45,619 bases of DNA. Origin: Zunongwangia atlantica 22II14-10F7. GTDB taxonomy: Bacteria > Bacteroidota > Bacteroidia > Flavobacteriales > Flavobacteriaceae. The notes under the pieces were generated by a model, which was given only the letters and a program-made list of their open reading frames with translations, searched no databases and had not been told where the DNA came from. A program made the position numbers and the translations under genes. The stretch spans positions 1 through 45,619 of the forward strand of contig NZ_ARYN01000023.1 of NCBI RefSeq assembly GCF_002094855.1, in the 5' to 3' direction. Positions 18,181-26,344 of the stretch are shown here, piece after piece; position 1 is the stretch's first letter; each line of letters opens with the position of its first letter.

Positions 18181-20421
18181 TTAGTTGTAAACCTTGTCCC
18201 ATGATGGCGGATCTACCTCTAATAAATGCTTCACGAAAAAGTCTCTTCGTTTACGTTCGCCAAAAACACCTCCAGAAGTATGATTTTCTCCCGGTAAAAC
18301 CACCAAATCAAAATCTTTATTGGCTTTTATCAAGGCATCTGCAAATTGCATGGTAGATGCAGGGTCTACATTATCATCTACTTCCCCAACGATAAGCATT
18401 AAATTTCCCTGCAATTGGGCTGCATTTTCGATATTTGAATTTGCCGCATAATGTGGGCCAATTGGATATCCCATCCATTGTTCGTTCCACCAAATCTTAT
18501 CCATTCTGTTATCGTGACAACCACAAGAAGCTACGGCAACATCATAAAAATCTGAATTAAAAACCAAAGCAGCACCTGCACTTTGTCCACCGGCAGAAGT
18601 ACCTCGAATACCCACTTTATCGGCATTCATATAAGGATATTTTTCAGCCGCAGCAGTGATCCATAATTTACGATCTGGGAAACCGGCGTCTTTTAAATTT
18701 TGCCAGCATACATCATGAAAGGCTTTAGATCTGTTAGAAGTTCCCATCCCGTCGATCTGTACCACGATAAATCCAAGTTCAGCTAAAGAGCTTAATGCCC
18801 AGTAATAACTACTGAATTCCTTCGGAACAAAAGAATCGTGCGGCCCTGCATAAATATATTCGATGATGGGATATGTTTTTGAAGGATCAAAATTGGTAGG
18901 TCTTACGATAATTCCCCAAATATCAGTTTCGCCATCTCTTCCTTTTGCGGTAAAAACTTCAGGTTGTTTCCAGCCTGTTTTTTCTAATTCACTAATATCT
19001 CCTTCTTCTAAAGCTAATATTGGCTTTTTCTTACCTGTTTTTTTCAGAACAGTTACTGCCGGCATATCTACTCTGGAATATTGATCTACGTAATATTCTT
19101 TATCTGGAGAAAAAGTCACTTTATGGTTTCCGTTTTCAGAAGTAAAACGGGTGAAATTCATTCCGTCGAAATCAATTCGGCAATAATGGATCAAATAAGG
19201 ATCCTGGCCTTTATCCAGACCGCTGGCAGTGAAATAAATTTGGCGATTTTCGTCATCTACTTCCACTACTTTTCTAACCGGCCAGTTTCCTGAAGTTATT
19301 TGATTTTTAACCTTCCCGGTATTGCTATCGTAAAGGTAAAGGTGATTGTATCCATCACGCTCTGATGCCCAGATAATCTCGTCTTTTCCTTTTACATCAT
19401 GGCGATACTTTTTACCGCTATAATCGATAAAAGTAGGGCTGGTTTCATCGATTATCGCTGTAGCTTTTCCTGTTTTTGCATCAACTTTAATTACCCGGTA
19501 TGTCTGGTGACCACGCTGATTGAACTCGAATGTAAACGAAGAACTGTCGTCTTTCCATTGATAATTATAAAGTGAAAACTGAGCATTAAAAAGATCTGTT
19601 GCTACCGGAATGTGCTTTTGAGAAGTTACATCAAAAAGTTGCGGACTCTTAAAATCCAACTCATCTCCGGGCTTTGTATAATCTCTGGTATGTAATTTTG
19701 GCTGAAGCTGATCGTCTGGGCTGGATTCTACAAAATAGATATCATGCTGTTCTCCCGGTCTTACTTTATACGCAACTATTTTTTCGCTATTTGGCGACCA
19801 GATAATATTTGCAGCATAAAAGAAACCTTTGGTACCGTCGAAACTTAATTGTGTTTCTTTTTTTGTTTTATTGTCTTTTATATAAAGATTAGAATTCTTT
19901 ATAAAAGCGGTATATTTTTTATCCGGAGATGGTACAGGATCGCCTTCACGCTCGTTTCCTCTTCTACCCCAGTATCCTCTGTCCCAATTTCTACGCGGAA
20001 CATTTTCGATCACGCTAAGCTTGTATGCAGCAAGATCTATATTGTATTTTATGGTATCTAGCTGAAATTCCAAATTCGATTTATTTTCATCGAATTTTAG
20101 ATTAGAAATATCGATTTTGGAACTTTCAATGTCCTTTTCTAATTTTTCTGAAAGTGCAGCTGCTAGTTTTTGATGATCAAAAGCTGATTTTTGTTCTTGT
20201 GTCTCAGCATTTACAAAAACATATTCACTTCCTTCCTTGGTATTATTTTTATACCAAAATTCGTTTTTATTTAACCAGTTAAAACTGCTTGGCGTATTAA
20301 AAACTTTATTTCTGAAAAGAGTATCCAGGGATTCTGCTCTTTTATAATCTTCTACTGTTCCCTGAGCGAATAGACTACTAAAACACAGGAGATTAAAAAG
20401 AACTAAAAATTTTCGTTTCAT
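18181..20421 (-). CDS. Secreted S9B-family prolyl peptidase lacking the DPP IV Glu motif
   Basis: The product (746 aa) has a signal peptide (to Ala19-Gln20), an eight-bladed-propeller DPPIV_N domain (about 100-490) and an alpha/beta hydrolase domain (about 495-740). The catalytic triad is Ser609 (GTSAGG), Asp682 (GEVDDN, with Asn684 matching the DPP IV substrate-binding Asn) and His714 (GENH). The DW-Y-EE motif that binds a free N-terminus in true DPP IV is not visible in its propeller, unlike the second S9 enzyme at 42872-45118. It is probably proline-directed, but may not be a dipeptidase. It leads the glycoprotein-degrading operon, 180 bases from the Hyp catabolism genes. Confidence 0.85.
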   Translation of the reverse strand: MKRKFLVLFNLLCFSSLFAQGTVEDYKRAESLDTLFRNKVFNTPSSFNWLNKNEFWYKNNTKEGSEYVFVNAETQEQKSAFDHQKLAAALSEKLEKDIESSKIDISNLKFDENKSNLEFQLDTIKYNIDLAAYKLSVIENVPRRNWDRGYWGRRGNEREGDPVPSPDKKYTAFIKNSNLYIKDNKTKKETQLSFDGTKGFFYAANIIWSPNSEKIVAYKVRPGEQHDIYFVESSPDDQLQPKLHTRDYTKPGDELDFKSPQLFDVTSQKHIPVATDLFNAQFSLYNYQWKDDSSSFTFEFNQRGHQTYRVIKVDAKTGKATAIIDETSPTFIDYSGKKYRHDVKGKDEIIWASERDGYNHLYLYDSNTGKVKNQITSGNWPVRKVVEVDDENRQIYFTASGLDKGQDPYLIHYCRIDFDGMNFTRFTSENGNHKVTFSPDKEYYVDQYSRVDMPAVTVLKKTGKKKPILALEEGDISELEKTGWKQPEVFTAKGRDGETDIWGIIVRPTNFDPSKTYPIIEYIYAGPHDSFVPKEFSSYYWALSSLAELGFIVVQIDGMGTSNRSKAFHDVCWQNLKDAGFPDRKLWITAAAEKYPYMNADKVGIRGTSAGGQSAGAALVFNSDFYDVAVASCGCHDNRMDKIWWNEQWMGYPIGPHYAANSNIENAAQLQGNLMLIVGEVDDNVDPASTMQFADALIKANKDFDLVVLPGENHTSGGVFGERKRRDFFVKHLLEVDPPSWDKVYN

Positions 20422-20601
20422 ATAGCAAATTTTTCAGAATAAATTTAGTTGATCTTCTCCTGAATTTGCTAAAATATATTAGCTTATACTTGTACTATAT
20501 TAACTAGAATTTTATTTTTTTTAAACCTAATGCGTATTTATTATATATAATATGTAATATTTTAAGATTTTAGTTAACACTAAATTCAGTATAACTTAAA
20601 A

Positions 20602-21843
20602 CTAAAACCGCTCCAAATCAAATGGTTCTAATAAAACAGAAGTAGTATTAGCGTCTATAATTTCAGACATTAATTTACCTGTTATTGGGCCAAGACTCCA
20701 TCCCATCATCGCATGCCCAGCAGCGACATTAAGATTTTTGAATTTTGAAGATTTTCCAATAAACGGTAAACCATCTGGAGAAACAGGTCGTAACCCACTG
20801 GTAGCCGATTGTTTTTCTTCTGAAGTCAGTTTGAATCCTGAATAAAAACTTGAAGCTGCATTAGCAATCGCTTCTACCCTATTTGGTAAAATAGTACTGT
20901 TATCACCAGATAATTCCATCGTTCCAGCAAATCTGGTAAAGCCATCCATTGGTGTAACCGCCACTTTTGCTTCGGTTAAAATTGCTGGTAAAGTAATATT
21001 AGTCTCTCTGGTAATATTCATACTATAACCTTTACCGGGTTGGATAGGAATATTAAGACCTAATTTTTTAGCAAGCGGGAAGGTCCAGCTTCCTGCAGCC
21101 ATAATAAATTCGTCGGCTTCTATAGTATTGGTTTCTGTCGTGATAGCTTTAATTGTTTTTCCATCTACTTCTAAACCGGTAACCGTTTCCTCTAAAACAA
21201 ATTTCACCCCTTTATCATCCAACCATTTTTTCAGGTTTTTCATAAAGAGATTTGGTGTACTATGTGCATCACATTCATAATGAACTCCGCCAATAACGTC
21301 TTCGCTAAACTGAGGTTCCAGATCATGCAATGCCTTTTTATCCAAAACACTAACATCCAGACCTAATTCTTTTCCTTTTTCAGCAAGTTTGGCTTCGTGC
21401 TCTTCGTTCTTCGCACTTTTATAAACCATAAGAAGACCTTTACGCTCCATGTGAAAATCAAAATCTAAAGATGCTAACATCTCAGCGTAAAGGTCTCTAC
21501 TTTTTTCATTTAATTCCTTAAGCACAGGAATAGCTTTCGCTACTTTTTGTTTAGTTGAAGATTTTTTGAAATACCAGGACCATTTGAAGAAATCCATATC
21601 CCATCGCGGTTTTATATAAAACGGACTAGAATTATTGAACATCCATTTAATTCCCTGGTTAATCATTCCAGGTTCTGCAATTGGCACAAAATGACTGGGA
21701 GTCACATAACCTGCATTAATAAAAGAAGCGCCATCTGTGATATTACCTTTATCTACTATGGTAACATCGTGGCCGGCTTTTACCAAATAATAAGCCGAGC
21801 ATAAACCAGTAATTCCACCACCAATAATTGCAACTCTCTTCAT
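20602..21843 (-). CDS. FAD-dependent D-amino acid dehydrogenase, probable cis-4-hydroxy-D-proline dehydrogenase
   Basis: The product (413 aa) is a DadA/DAO-type flavoprotein with the N-terminal dinucleotide-binding motif GGGITGLCSAYYL (Gly8, Gly10, Gly13) followed by the acidic end of strand 2 (IVDK). The C-terminal FAD motif is GLRPVSPDGLPFIG. In Hyp degradation this enzyme oxidises cis-4-hydroxy-D-proline to delta1-pyrroline-4-hydroxy-2-carboxylate, passing electrons to the respiratory chain. It lies 10 bases after the epimerase gene, which makes its substrate, so the assignment rests on family plus context. Other D-amino acids remain possible. It is the last gene of the catabolic cluster. 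Confidence 0.88.
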   Translation of the reverse strand: MKRVAIIGGGITGLCSAYYLVKAGHDVTIVDKGNITDGASFINAGYVTPSHFVPIAEPGMINQGIKWMFNNSSPFYIKPRWDMDFFKWSWYFKKSSTKQKVAKAIPVLKELNEKSRDLYAEMLASLDFDFHMERKGLLMVYKSAKNEEHEAKLAEKGKELGLDVSVLDKKALHDLEPQFSEDVIGGVHYECDAHSTPNLFMKNLKKWLDDKGVKFVLEETVTGLEVDGKTIKAITTETNTIEADEFIMAAGSWTFPLAKKLGLNIPIQPGKGYSMNITRETNITLPAILTEAKVAVTPMDGFTRFAGTMELSGDNSTILPNRVEAIANAASSFYSGFKLTSEEKQSATSGLRPVSPDGLPFIGKSSKFKNLNVAAGHAMMGWSLGPITGKLMSEIIDANTTSVLLEPFDLERF

Positions 21844-21853
21844 AATCTAAATT

Positions 21854-22855
21854 TTAAAGTACCTGAAATCCGTGAGCATAAGGATCGTCATCATCGATAA
21901 CGATATTATTATAACCGGTAACCATTGCCCAACCTTCTATACTTGGCACAATCGCTTTTTTACCGCCTAATTCTGTCTCTTCTTCTATTCTTCCAATAAA
22001 CTTACTACCAATAATACTTTCGTGTACAAAAAGATCACCTTTTTTAAGCTTTCCTTTAGCATACCAGTGAGCCATTCTTGCTGAAGTTCCTGTACCGCAA
22101 GGTGAACGATCTATAGCTTTATCGCCATAAAAAACAGCATTACGAGCGGTAGAAGTTTCATCGATCACAGCACCTGTCCATTGGATATGACTTAAACCAA
22201 AGATCGTAGGATCTTCTGGATGAATAAATTCGTGGGCCTCGTTTAATTTACTTCTTAACTCCCTGCTCCACGTAATTAATTCACTGGCCTGGTAATGCTC
22301 TAAACCTTTAAAGTTTGCCTGAACTTCTACAATAGCATAAAAATTACCACCGTACGCAACATCAACTTTTAATTCGCCAAGAACATCGCTATGTACACTA
22401 ATATCTTCTTTTGCTAAATACGATTTGATATTTACGATTTTAACCGATTTTACTTTTTTTCCTTCCTGAACATAACTCACTTTTACAAGTCCCGCCGGAG
22501 TTTCCAGCCTTAGCGTTCCAGGATTTTTGGGAGAAACCAAACCTTCTTCGATTGCGACCGTTACGGTACCAATCGTTCCATGCCCGCACATTGGCAAACA
22601 TCCACTGGTTTCAATAAAAAGGATTCCGCAGTCATTTTGGGGATCTGAAGGTGGAAACAAAATGCTTCCACTCATCATATCGTGACCGCGTGGTTCAAAC
22701 ATCAAACCACGACGAATCCAATCGTATTCCCGCATAAAATTTTGACGCTTTTCACTCATGTTCTTTCCTTCGATAAACGGGCCGCCACCAGCAACCACTC
22801 TTACCGGATTCCCACAAGTATGGGCATCAACACAAAAAAAAGTTTTTCTTGCCAT
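21854..22855 (-). CDS. 4-hydroxyproline 2-epimerase
   Basis: The product (333 aa) is a proline racemase superfamily enzyme converting trans-4-hydroxy-L-proline to cis-4-hydroxy-D-proline. Both catalytic cysteines are present: Cys90 in PMCGHGT and Cys253 in RSPCGTGTSA. This excludes the related trans-3-hydroxy-L-proline dehydratases, in which the first cysteine is replaced by Ser or Thr. Length fits the family. Neighbours are the semialdehyde dehydrogenase (6-base gap) and the D-hydroxyproline dehydrogenase (10-base gap), i.e. the rest of the pathway, which favours hydroxyproline over proline as substrate. The protein has no signal peptide and acts in the cytoplasm. Its P. aeruginosa counterpart is LhpA. 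Confidence 0.94.
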   Translation of the reverse strand: MARKTFFCVDAHTCGNPVRVVAGGGPFIEGKNMSEKRQNFMREYDWIRRGLMFEPRGHDMMSGSILFPPSDPQNDCGILFIETSGCLPMCGHGTIGTVTVAIEEGLVSPKNPGTLRLETPAGLVKVSYVQEGKKVKSVKIVNIKSYLAKEDISVHSDVLGELKVDVAYGGNFYAIVEVQANFKGLEHYQASELITWSRELRSKLNEAHEFIHPEDPTIFGLSHIQWTGAVIDETSTARNAVFYGDKAIDRSPCGTGTSARMAHWYAKGKLKKGDLFVHESIIGSKFIGRIEEETELGGKKAIVPSIEGWAMVTGYNNIVIDDDDPYAHGFQVL

Positions 22856-22861
22856 TAAAAT

Positions 22862-24430
22862 CTATAAGCTATCTGTTGTGTATTTATTATTGATATTACG
22901 TAAAATTCCTAAAGGATTTTCATCTTTTAGTGCCTGCGGAAGCAATGCCTGTGGCCAGTCCTGGAAAGAAACCGGTCTTACCCATCGTTGTACCGCAGTT
23001 AATCCTACTGAAGTAAATTTAGCATTAGACGTTGCCGGGAATGGCCCACCATGCGTCATCGCAGCACAAACTTCTACACCTGTTGGTACACTGTTATAGA
23101 TGATTCTACCTACAGTATCGGTTAAGGTGTCGATAATCGTTGCAAATTCACTTAATTCTTTTTCTTCGGAATTTAATACCGTACCGGTTAGCTGTCCTTC
23201 TAATTGCTGAAGCACTTCTGCCAGTTCTGTTTTATCTTTACATTTCACCACTACTGAAAATGGCCCAAATACTTCTTTATGAAAGTTTTTATTCTGAAGG
23301 AAATTAGCACCAGAAACGGTGATTACCTGCTGTCTACCAAAGTTTGGCGCAACTTCACCATCGTATTTGCTAACTTCTGTATAACCTTCTTGTGCTAAAA
23401 CTTCAGATTTTGAAGCTTCATATTGATTTTGAATCCCAGGACTCAACATCACTGAAGGGGCAAGATTCGATAAATTTTCCCCTAATTTTTCAACAAAACT
23501 ATCTAAAGCAGCGCTCTCTATTCCTAAAATTAGTCCGGGATTTGTACAAAATTGTCCACATCCAGCAGTGATCGAACCAGCATATTGCTCGGCCCAAAAA
23601 TCTCCTTTAGCTTCTAAAGCAGATGGTAAAGCCAAAACAGGATTAATACTTCCCATTTCTGCATAAACCGGAATAGGCTCTGGGCGATCTGCAGCTAATT
23701 TAGTAAGCGCAGTACCTGCTTTGTAACTTCCGGTAAATCCAACCGCTTTTATTTTTGGATGTTTTACCATCCACTCACCTACTTCAATTCCTTTACTGTT
23801 TAGATTGGAGAAAACACCATCTGGCATTCCGGTTTTCTTAGCGGCTTTAATGATCGCTTCAGAAACCAATTCTCCCGTACCTGCATGTAAAGGATGAGAT
23901 TTTACGATAACCGGAGACCCCGATGCTAATGCACTAGCAGTATCTCCACCAGCCGTAGAAAATGCAAATGGAAAATTACTTGCCCCAAAAACAGCTACCG
24001 GTCCAAAAGGCACCTGCATTCTTCTAATATCAGGTTTTCCTTCAGGATTGCTAATAATAGCTTCTACCCAGCTACCTTCTTTAAGCATCGTAGCAAAAGC
24101 TCTTAATTGCCCGGTTGTACGAGCAAATTCTCCGTTAGAACGTCCTTCTGGTAAGCCAGATTCTGCTCTATAAATTTCCTTTAAAGCTTCAGCATTTGCC
24201 TCTAATTCCTCAGCAATTGCTTCTAAAAATCCAGCTTTTTCAGCATCAGATTTTTGTTTATACACTTTAAAAGCGGCTGCCGCTTTTTCTACAGCAGCAT
24301 CAACCTCCTGGGTTGTAGCTTCAGTAAAAATAGCGGCAGTTTCTTTATTTTCTTTTGGATCAAAAGTTTTAAAGGTAACATCACCTTTACCTGAAAGCTC
24401 CTCACCAATATAATTTTTTCCTGTAATCAT
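22862..24430 (-). CDS. Alpha-ketoglutaric semialdehyde dehydrogenase (2,5-dioxovalerate dehydrogenase)
   Basis: The product (522 aa) is an aldehyde dehydrogenase that would oxidise 2-oxoglutarate semialdehyde to 2-oxoglutarate with NAD(P)+. It has FGASNFPF in the coenzyme site, GFTGSYKAGT, the general base Glu258 (YAEMGSINP) and the catalytic Cys295 (GCGQFCTNPG). The AEMGS and GQFCTNPG variants are those of the semialdehyde dehydrogenase group found in hydroxyproline and sugar-acid pathways. It sits between the deaminase (18-base gap) and epimerase genes, and supplies the last step of the cluster. Confidence 0.92.
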   Translation of the reverse strand: MITGKNYIGEELSGKGDVTFKTFDPKENKETAAIFTEATTQEVDAAVEKAAAAFKVYKQKSDAEKAGFLEAIAEELEANAEALKEIYRAESGLPEGRSNGEFARTTGQLRAFATMLKEGSWVEAIISNPEGKPDIRRMQVPFGPVAVFGASNFPFAFSTAGGDTASALASGSPVIVKSHPLHAGTGELVSEAIIKAAKKTGMPDGVFSNLNSKGIEVGEWMVKHPKIKAVGFTGSYKAGTALTKLAADRPEPIPVYAEMGSINPVLALPSALEAKGDFWAEQYAGSITAGCGQFCTNPGLILGIESAALDSFVEKLGENLSNLAPSVMLSPGIQNQYEASKSEVLAQEGYTEVSKYDGEVAPNFGRQQVITVSGANFLQNKNFHKEVFGPFSVVVKCKDKTELAEVLQQLEGQLTGTVLNSEEKELSEFATIIDTLTDTVGRIIYNSVPTGVEVCAAMTHGGPFPATSNAKFTSVGLTAVQRWVRPVSFQDWPQALLPQALKDENPLGILRNINNKYTTDSL

Positions 24431-24448
24431 GCTTTCTGTTTTCTTGAT

Positions 24449-25366
24449 TTATAAAGATTTGTATTCTACTAATTCTGGTCTTACAGCCATTGCAGCATCA
24501 ATGATTCCCTGTACTCTTTCTCTTTCAGCTCCCTGTAAAACTAATCTTGGCGCTCTTACATACTCGGTCCCTAAACCAGTTGCAACTTCAGCCAATTTGA
24601 TATTTTGTACTAATTGCGGAGAAATATCCAATTCTAATAATGGCATAAACCATCTGTAGATTCTTAAAGCTTCTGCGATATCTTCTGTTTTTACTAATTT
24701 ATAGATTGCTACAGTTTCTGCAGGATAAGCCGCTACTAAACCAGCAACCCAACCATCTGCACCAGCTACCATACTCTCTAATGCTAATGTATCTACACCA
24801 CATAAGATCTTGATACGGTCACCAAATTTATTCTTTAAACGTGTAACATTACTAATATCACGAGTAGATTCTTTTACTGCTTCGATTGTAGGACAATCTG
24901 CTAAAAGTTCTTCGAACATCTCGATAGTAACTTCGATCTTATAATCTACAGGGTTGTTATAGATCATAATTGGCAGCGATGTGCTTTTTGCGATCTCTTT
25001 AAAATATACTACAGTCTCGTGATCTGTTGCTTTATAACGCATTGGTGGTAACAACATTAATCCTTGTGCTCCCCAAGCTTCAGCATTTTTTGCAACCTGA
25101 ATCGCTTCAGTAGTAGACTGCTCGGCAATATTAATGATTACCGGCACCTGTCCTGCTGTAATTTCTAAAGTTTTCTTTACAAGCGTTTCCTTTTCTGCCG
25201 GTGTAAGAGTACTTGCTTCACCCAAAGTTCCTCCTAAGATGATTCCGTTTACACCTGCTTCCAGTTGTGCGTTAATGTTCTTTTCAAAGGTTACTAAATC
25301 CAGTTTGTCGTCTTTTGTGAATTTAGTGGTTACTGCGGGCATTACCCCTTCCCATTTTATTGCCAT
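24449..25366 (-). CDS. DapA-family delta1-pyrroline-4-hydroxy-2-carboxylate deaminase
   Basis: The product (305 aa) is a DHDPS/NAL-family TIM-barrel lyase. The Schiff-base lysine is Lys165 (IEAVKEST), the catalytic tyrosine Tyr136 (IMIYNNP), and the substrate loop is GGTLGE (45-50). In Hyp catabolism a member of this family deaminates and dehydrates delta1-pyrroline-4-hydroxy-2-carboxylate to 2-oxoglutarate semialdehyde, which the next gene product oxidises. Family alone would not separate this from other DapA-like enzymes; the position as first gene of a complete Hyp cluster does. A good promoter lies directly upstream. Confidence 0.9.
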   Translation of the reverse strand: MAIKWEGVMPAVTTKFTKDDKLDLVTFEKNINAQLEAGVNGIILGGTLGEASTLTPAEKETLVKKTLEITAGQVPVIINIAEQSTTEAIQVAKNAEAWGAQGLMLLPPMRYKATDHETVVYFKEIAKSTSLPIMIYNNPVDYKIEVTIEMFEELLADCPTIEAVKESTRDISNVTRLKNKFGDRIKILCGVDTLALESMVAGADGWVAGLVAAYPAETVAIYKLVKTEDIAEALRIYRWFMPLLELDISPQLVQNIKLAEVATGLGTEYVRAPRLVLQGAERERVQGIIDAAMAVRPELVEYKSL

Positions 25367-25382
25367 GTGTTTAATTTTTTAA

Positions 25383-25411
25383 CAAAAATATATGCATTAA
25401 ATCGCTTTCAA
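25383..25411 (-). promoter_or_regulatory. Promoter of the hydroxyproline catabolic cluster
   Basis: Read on the minus strand, TATTTTTG (25390-25383) is an exact TAnnTTTG -7 element, and TTG (25411-25409) lies 18 bases upstream, the spacing expected for a Bacteroidota -33 element. Transcription would start near 25376, leaving a leader of about 10 bases before the deaminase ATG. The perfect palindrome TTAGCTAA (25422-25429) just upstream of -33 is a candidate site for the divergent AraC regulator. The remaining part of the divergent gap shows no clear TAnnTTTG for the regulator gene. Confidence 0.6.
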
Positions 25412-25501
25412 TTTGTATTGATTAGCTAAACCTGATACGATATTACCATATAAATTGCCTAATTCGGTTTTTTTTAATAATATTTACAAAAACTCACACC
25501 A

Positions 25502-26344
25502 ATGAAAGTCTTACCATTTAAAATCCCTAAGCCAGAGAAGGAAGCTTTGGTTTATCAGGAGGACCATGAAATTATATTTTATGATAAACTTCACCAGCAC
25601 GAGGAGATACAAATTAGCTATATTATGGAAGGTAGCGGCTCTTTAATTGTTGGTGATAGTATTAACGAATATCAGCCCCACGATATTCTTATTATAGGCG
25701 AAAATATTCCGCATGTTTTTAGAAGTGATGCAGAGGCTCATCCAAATTCTATCATGTACACCTTATTTTTTACCAAAAAGTCCTTCGGAAAAGAATTTTT
25801 CAATCTAACTGATCTTAGCGGAATACAGAAGTTTTTTGATGAATCTGAATACGGAATGAAAATTAAGGCTGATGAAAAAAAGTTTCATCTTTTTAATAAT
25901 CTGAAGCGGCAAAGTAAAATTGAAAGAGTAGCTACTTTATTATTATTACTGAATGAACTTACGCATGCCGAGCGGCAGCCATTGTCTTCGTTCGTTTACC
26001 AGAAAAAATATACCGAGGATGAAGGAAAACGAATGAACGATGTTTTTCAATACGCCATGGATAATTTTCAGGATAATATTTCTTTAGACGATATTGCAGA
26101 TATTGCTTTTATGAGTAAAAATGCTTTTTGTCGATATTTTAAGAAAAGAACCAACAAGACTTTTTTTCAGTTTTTAATCGAAATAAGAATAGAACATGCC
26201 TGCAAATTATTATATAAAGATCAGGACTTATCGGTATCAGCGATCTCTGAACTTTGTGGGTTTCAGAATATCGCCAATTTTAACCGAAAGTTTAAAGAAT
26301 TAAAAGGAGTGACACCTACACAATATAGGCAGCAAACCGATTAA
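25502..26344 (+). CDS. AraC-family transcriptional regulator with cupin sensor domain
   Basis: The product (280 aa) has an N-terminal cupin-type ligand-binding domain (about 10-100, with His31 and His33) and a C-terminal AraC DNA-binding domain (about 180-278). The latter has two helix-turn-helix units around SLDDIADIAFMSKNAFCRYF and LSVSAISELCGFQNIANFNR. It is transcribed divergently from the Hyp catabolic cluster with 135 bases between, and is the only regulator near the degradation genes, so it probably activates them in response to Hyp, a pathway intermediate or arabinose (inference). Its stop codon overlaps that of the convergent M61 gene by four bases. Confidence 0.9.
   Translation: MKVLPFKIPKPEKEALVYQEDHEIIFYDKLHQHEEIQISYIMEGSGSLIVGDSINEYQPHDILIIGENIPHVFRSDAEAHPNSIMYTLFFTKKSFGKEFFNLTDLSGIQKFFDESEYGMKIKADEKKFHLFNNLKRQSKIERVATLLLLLNELTHAERQPLSSFVYQKKYTEDEGKRMNDVFQYAMDNFQDNISLDDIADIAFMSKNAFCRYFKKRTNKTFFQFLIEIRIEHACKLLYKDQDLSVSAISELCGFQNIANFNRKFKELKGVTPTQYRQQTD

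Noticed and set aside
21854-22855. Assignment as proline racemase or trans-3-hydroxyproline dehydratase
   Set aside because: The first catalytic residue is Cys90, not Ser/Thr, which excludes the dehydratase; the surrounding Hyp pathway genes favour 4-hydroxyproline epimerase over proline racemase.
24449-25366. Assignment as the lysine-biosynthesis enzyme DapA or N-acetylneuraminate lyase
   Set aside because: The family is the same, but the gene leads a complete Hyp catabolic cluster and has no lysine or sialic acid genes around it.
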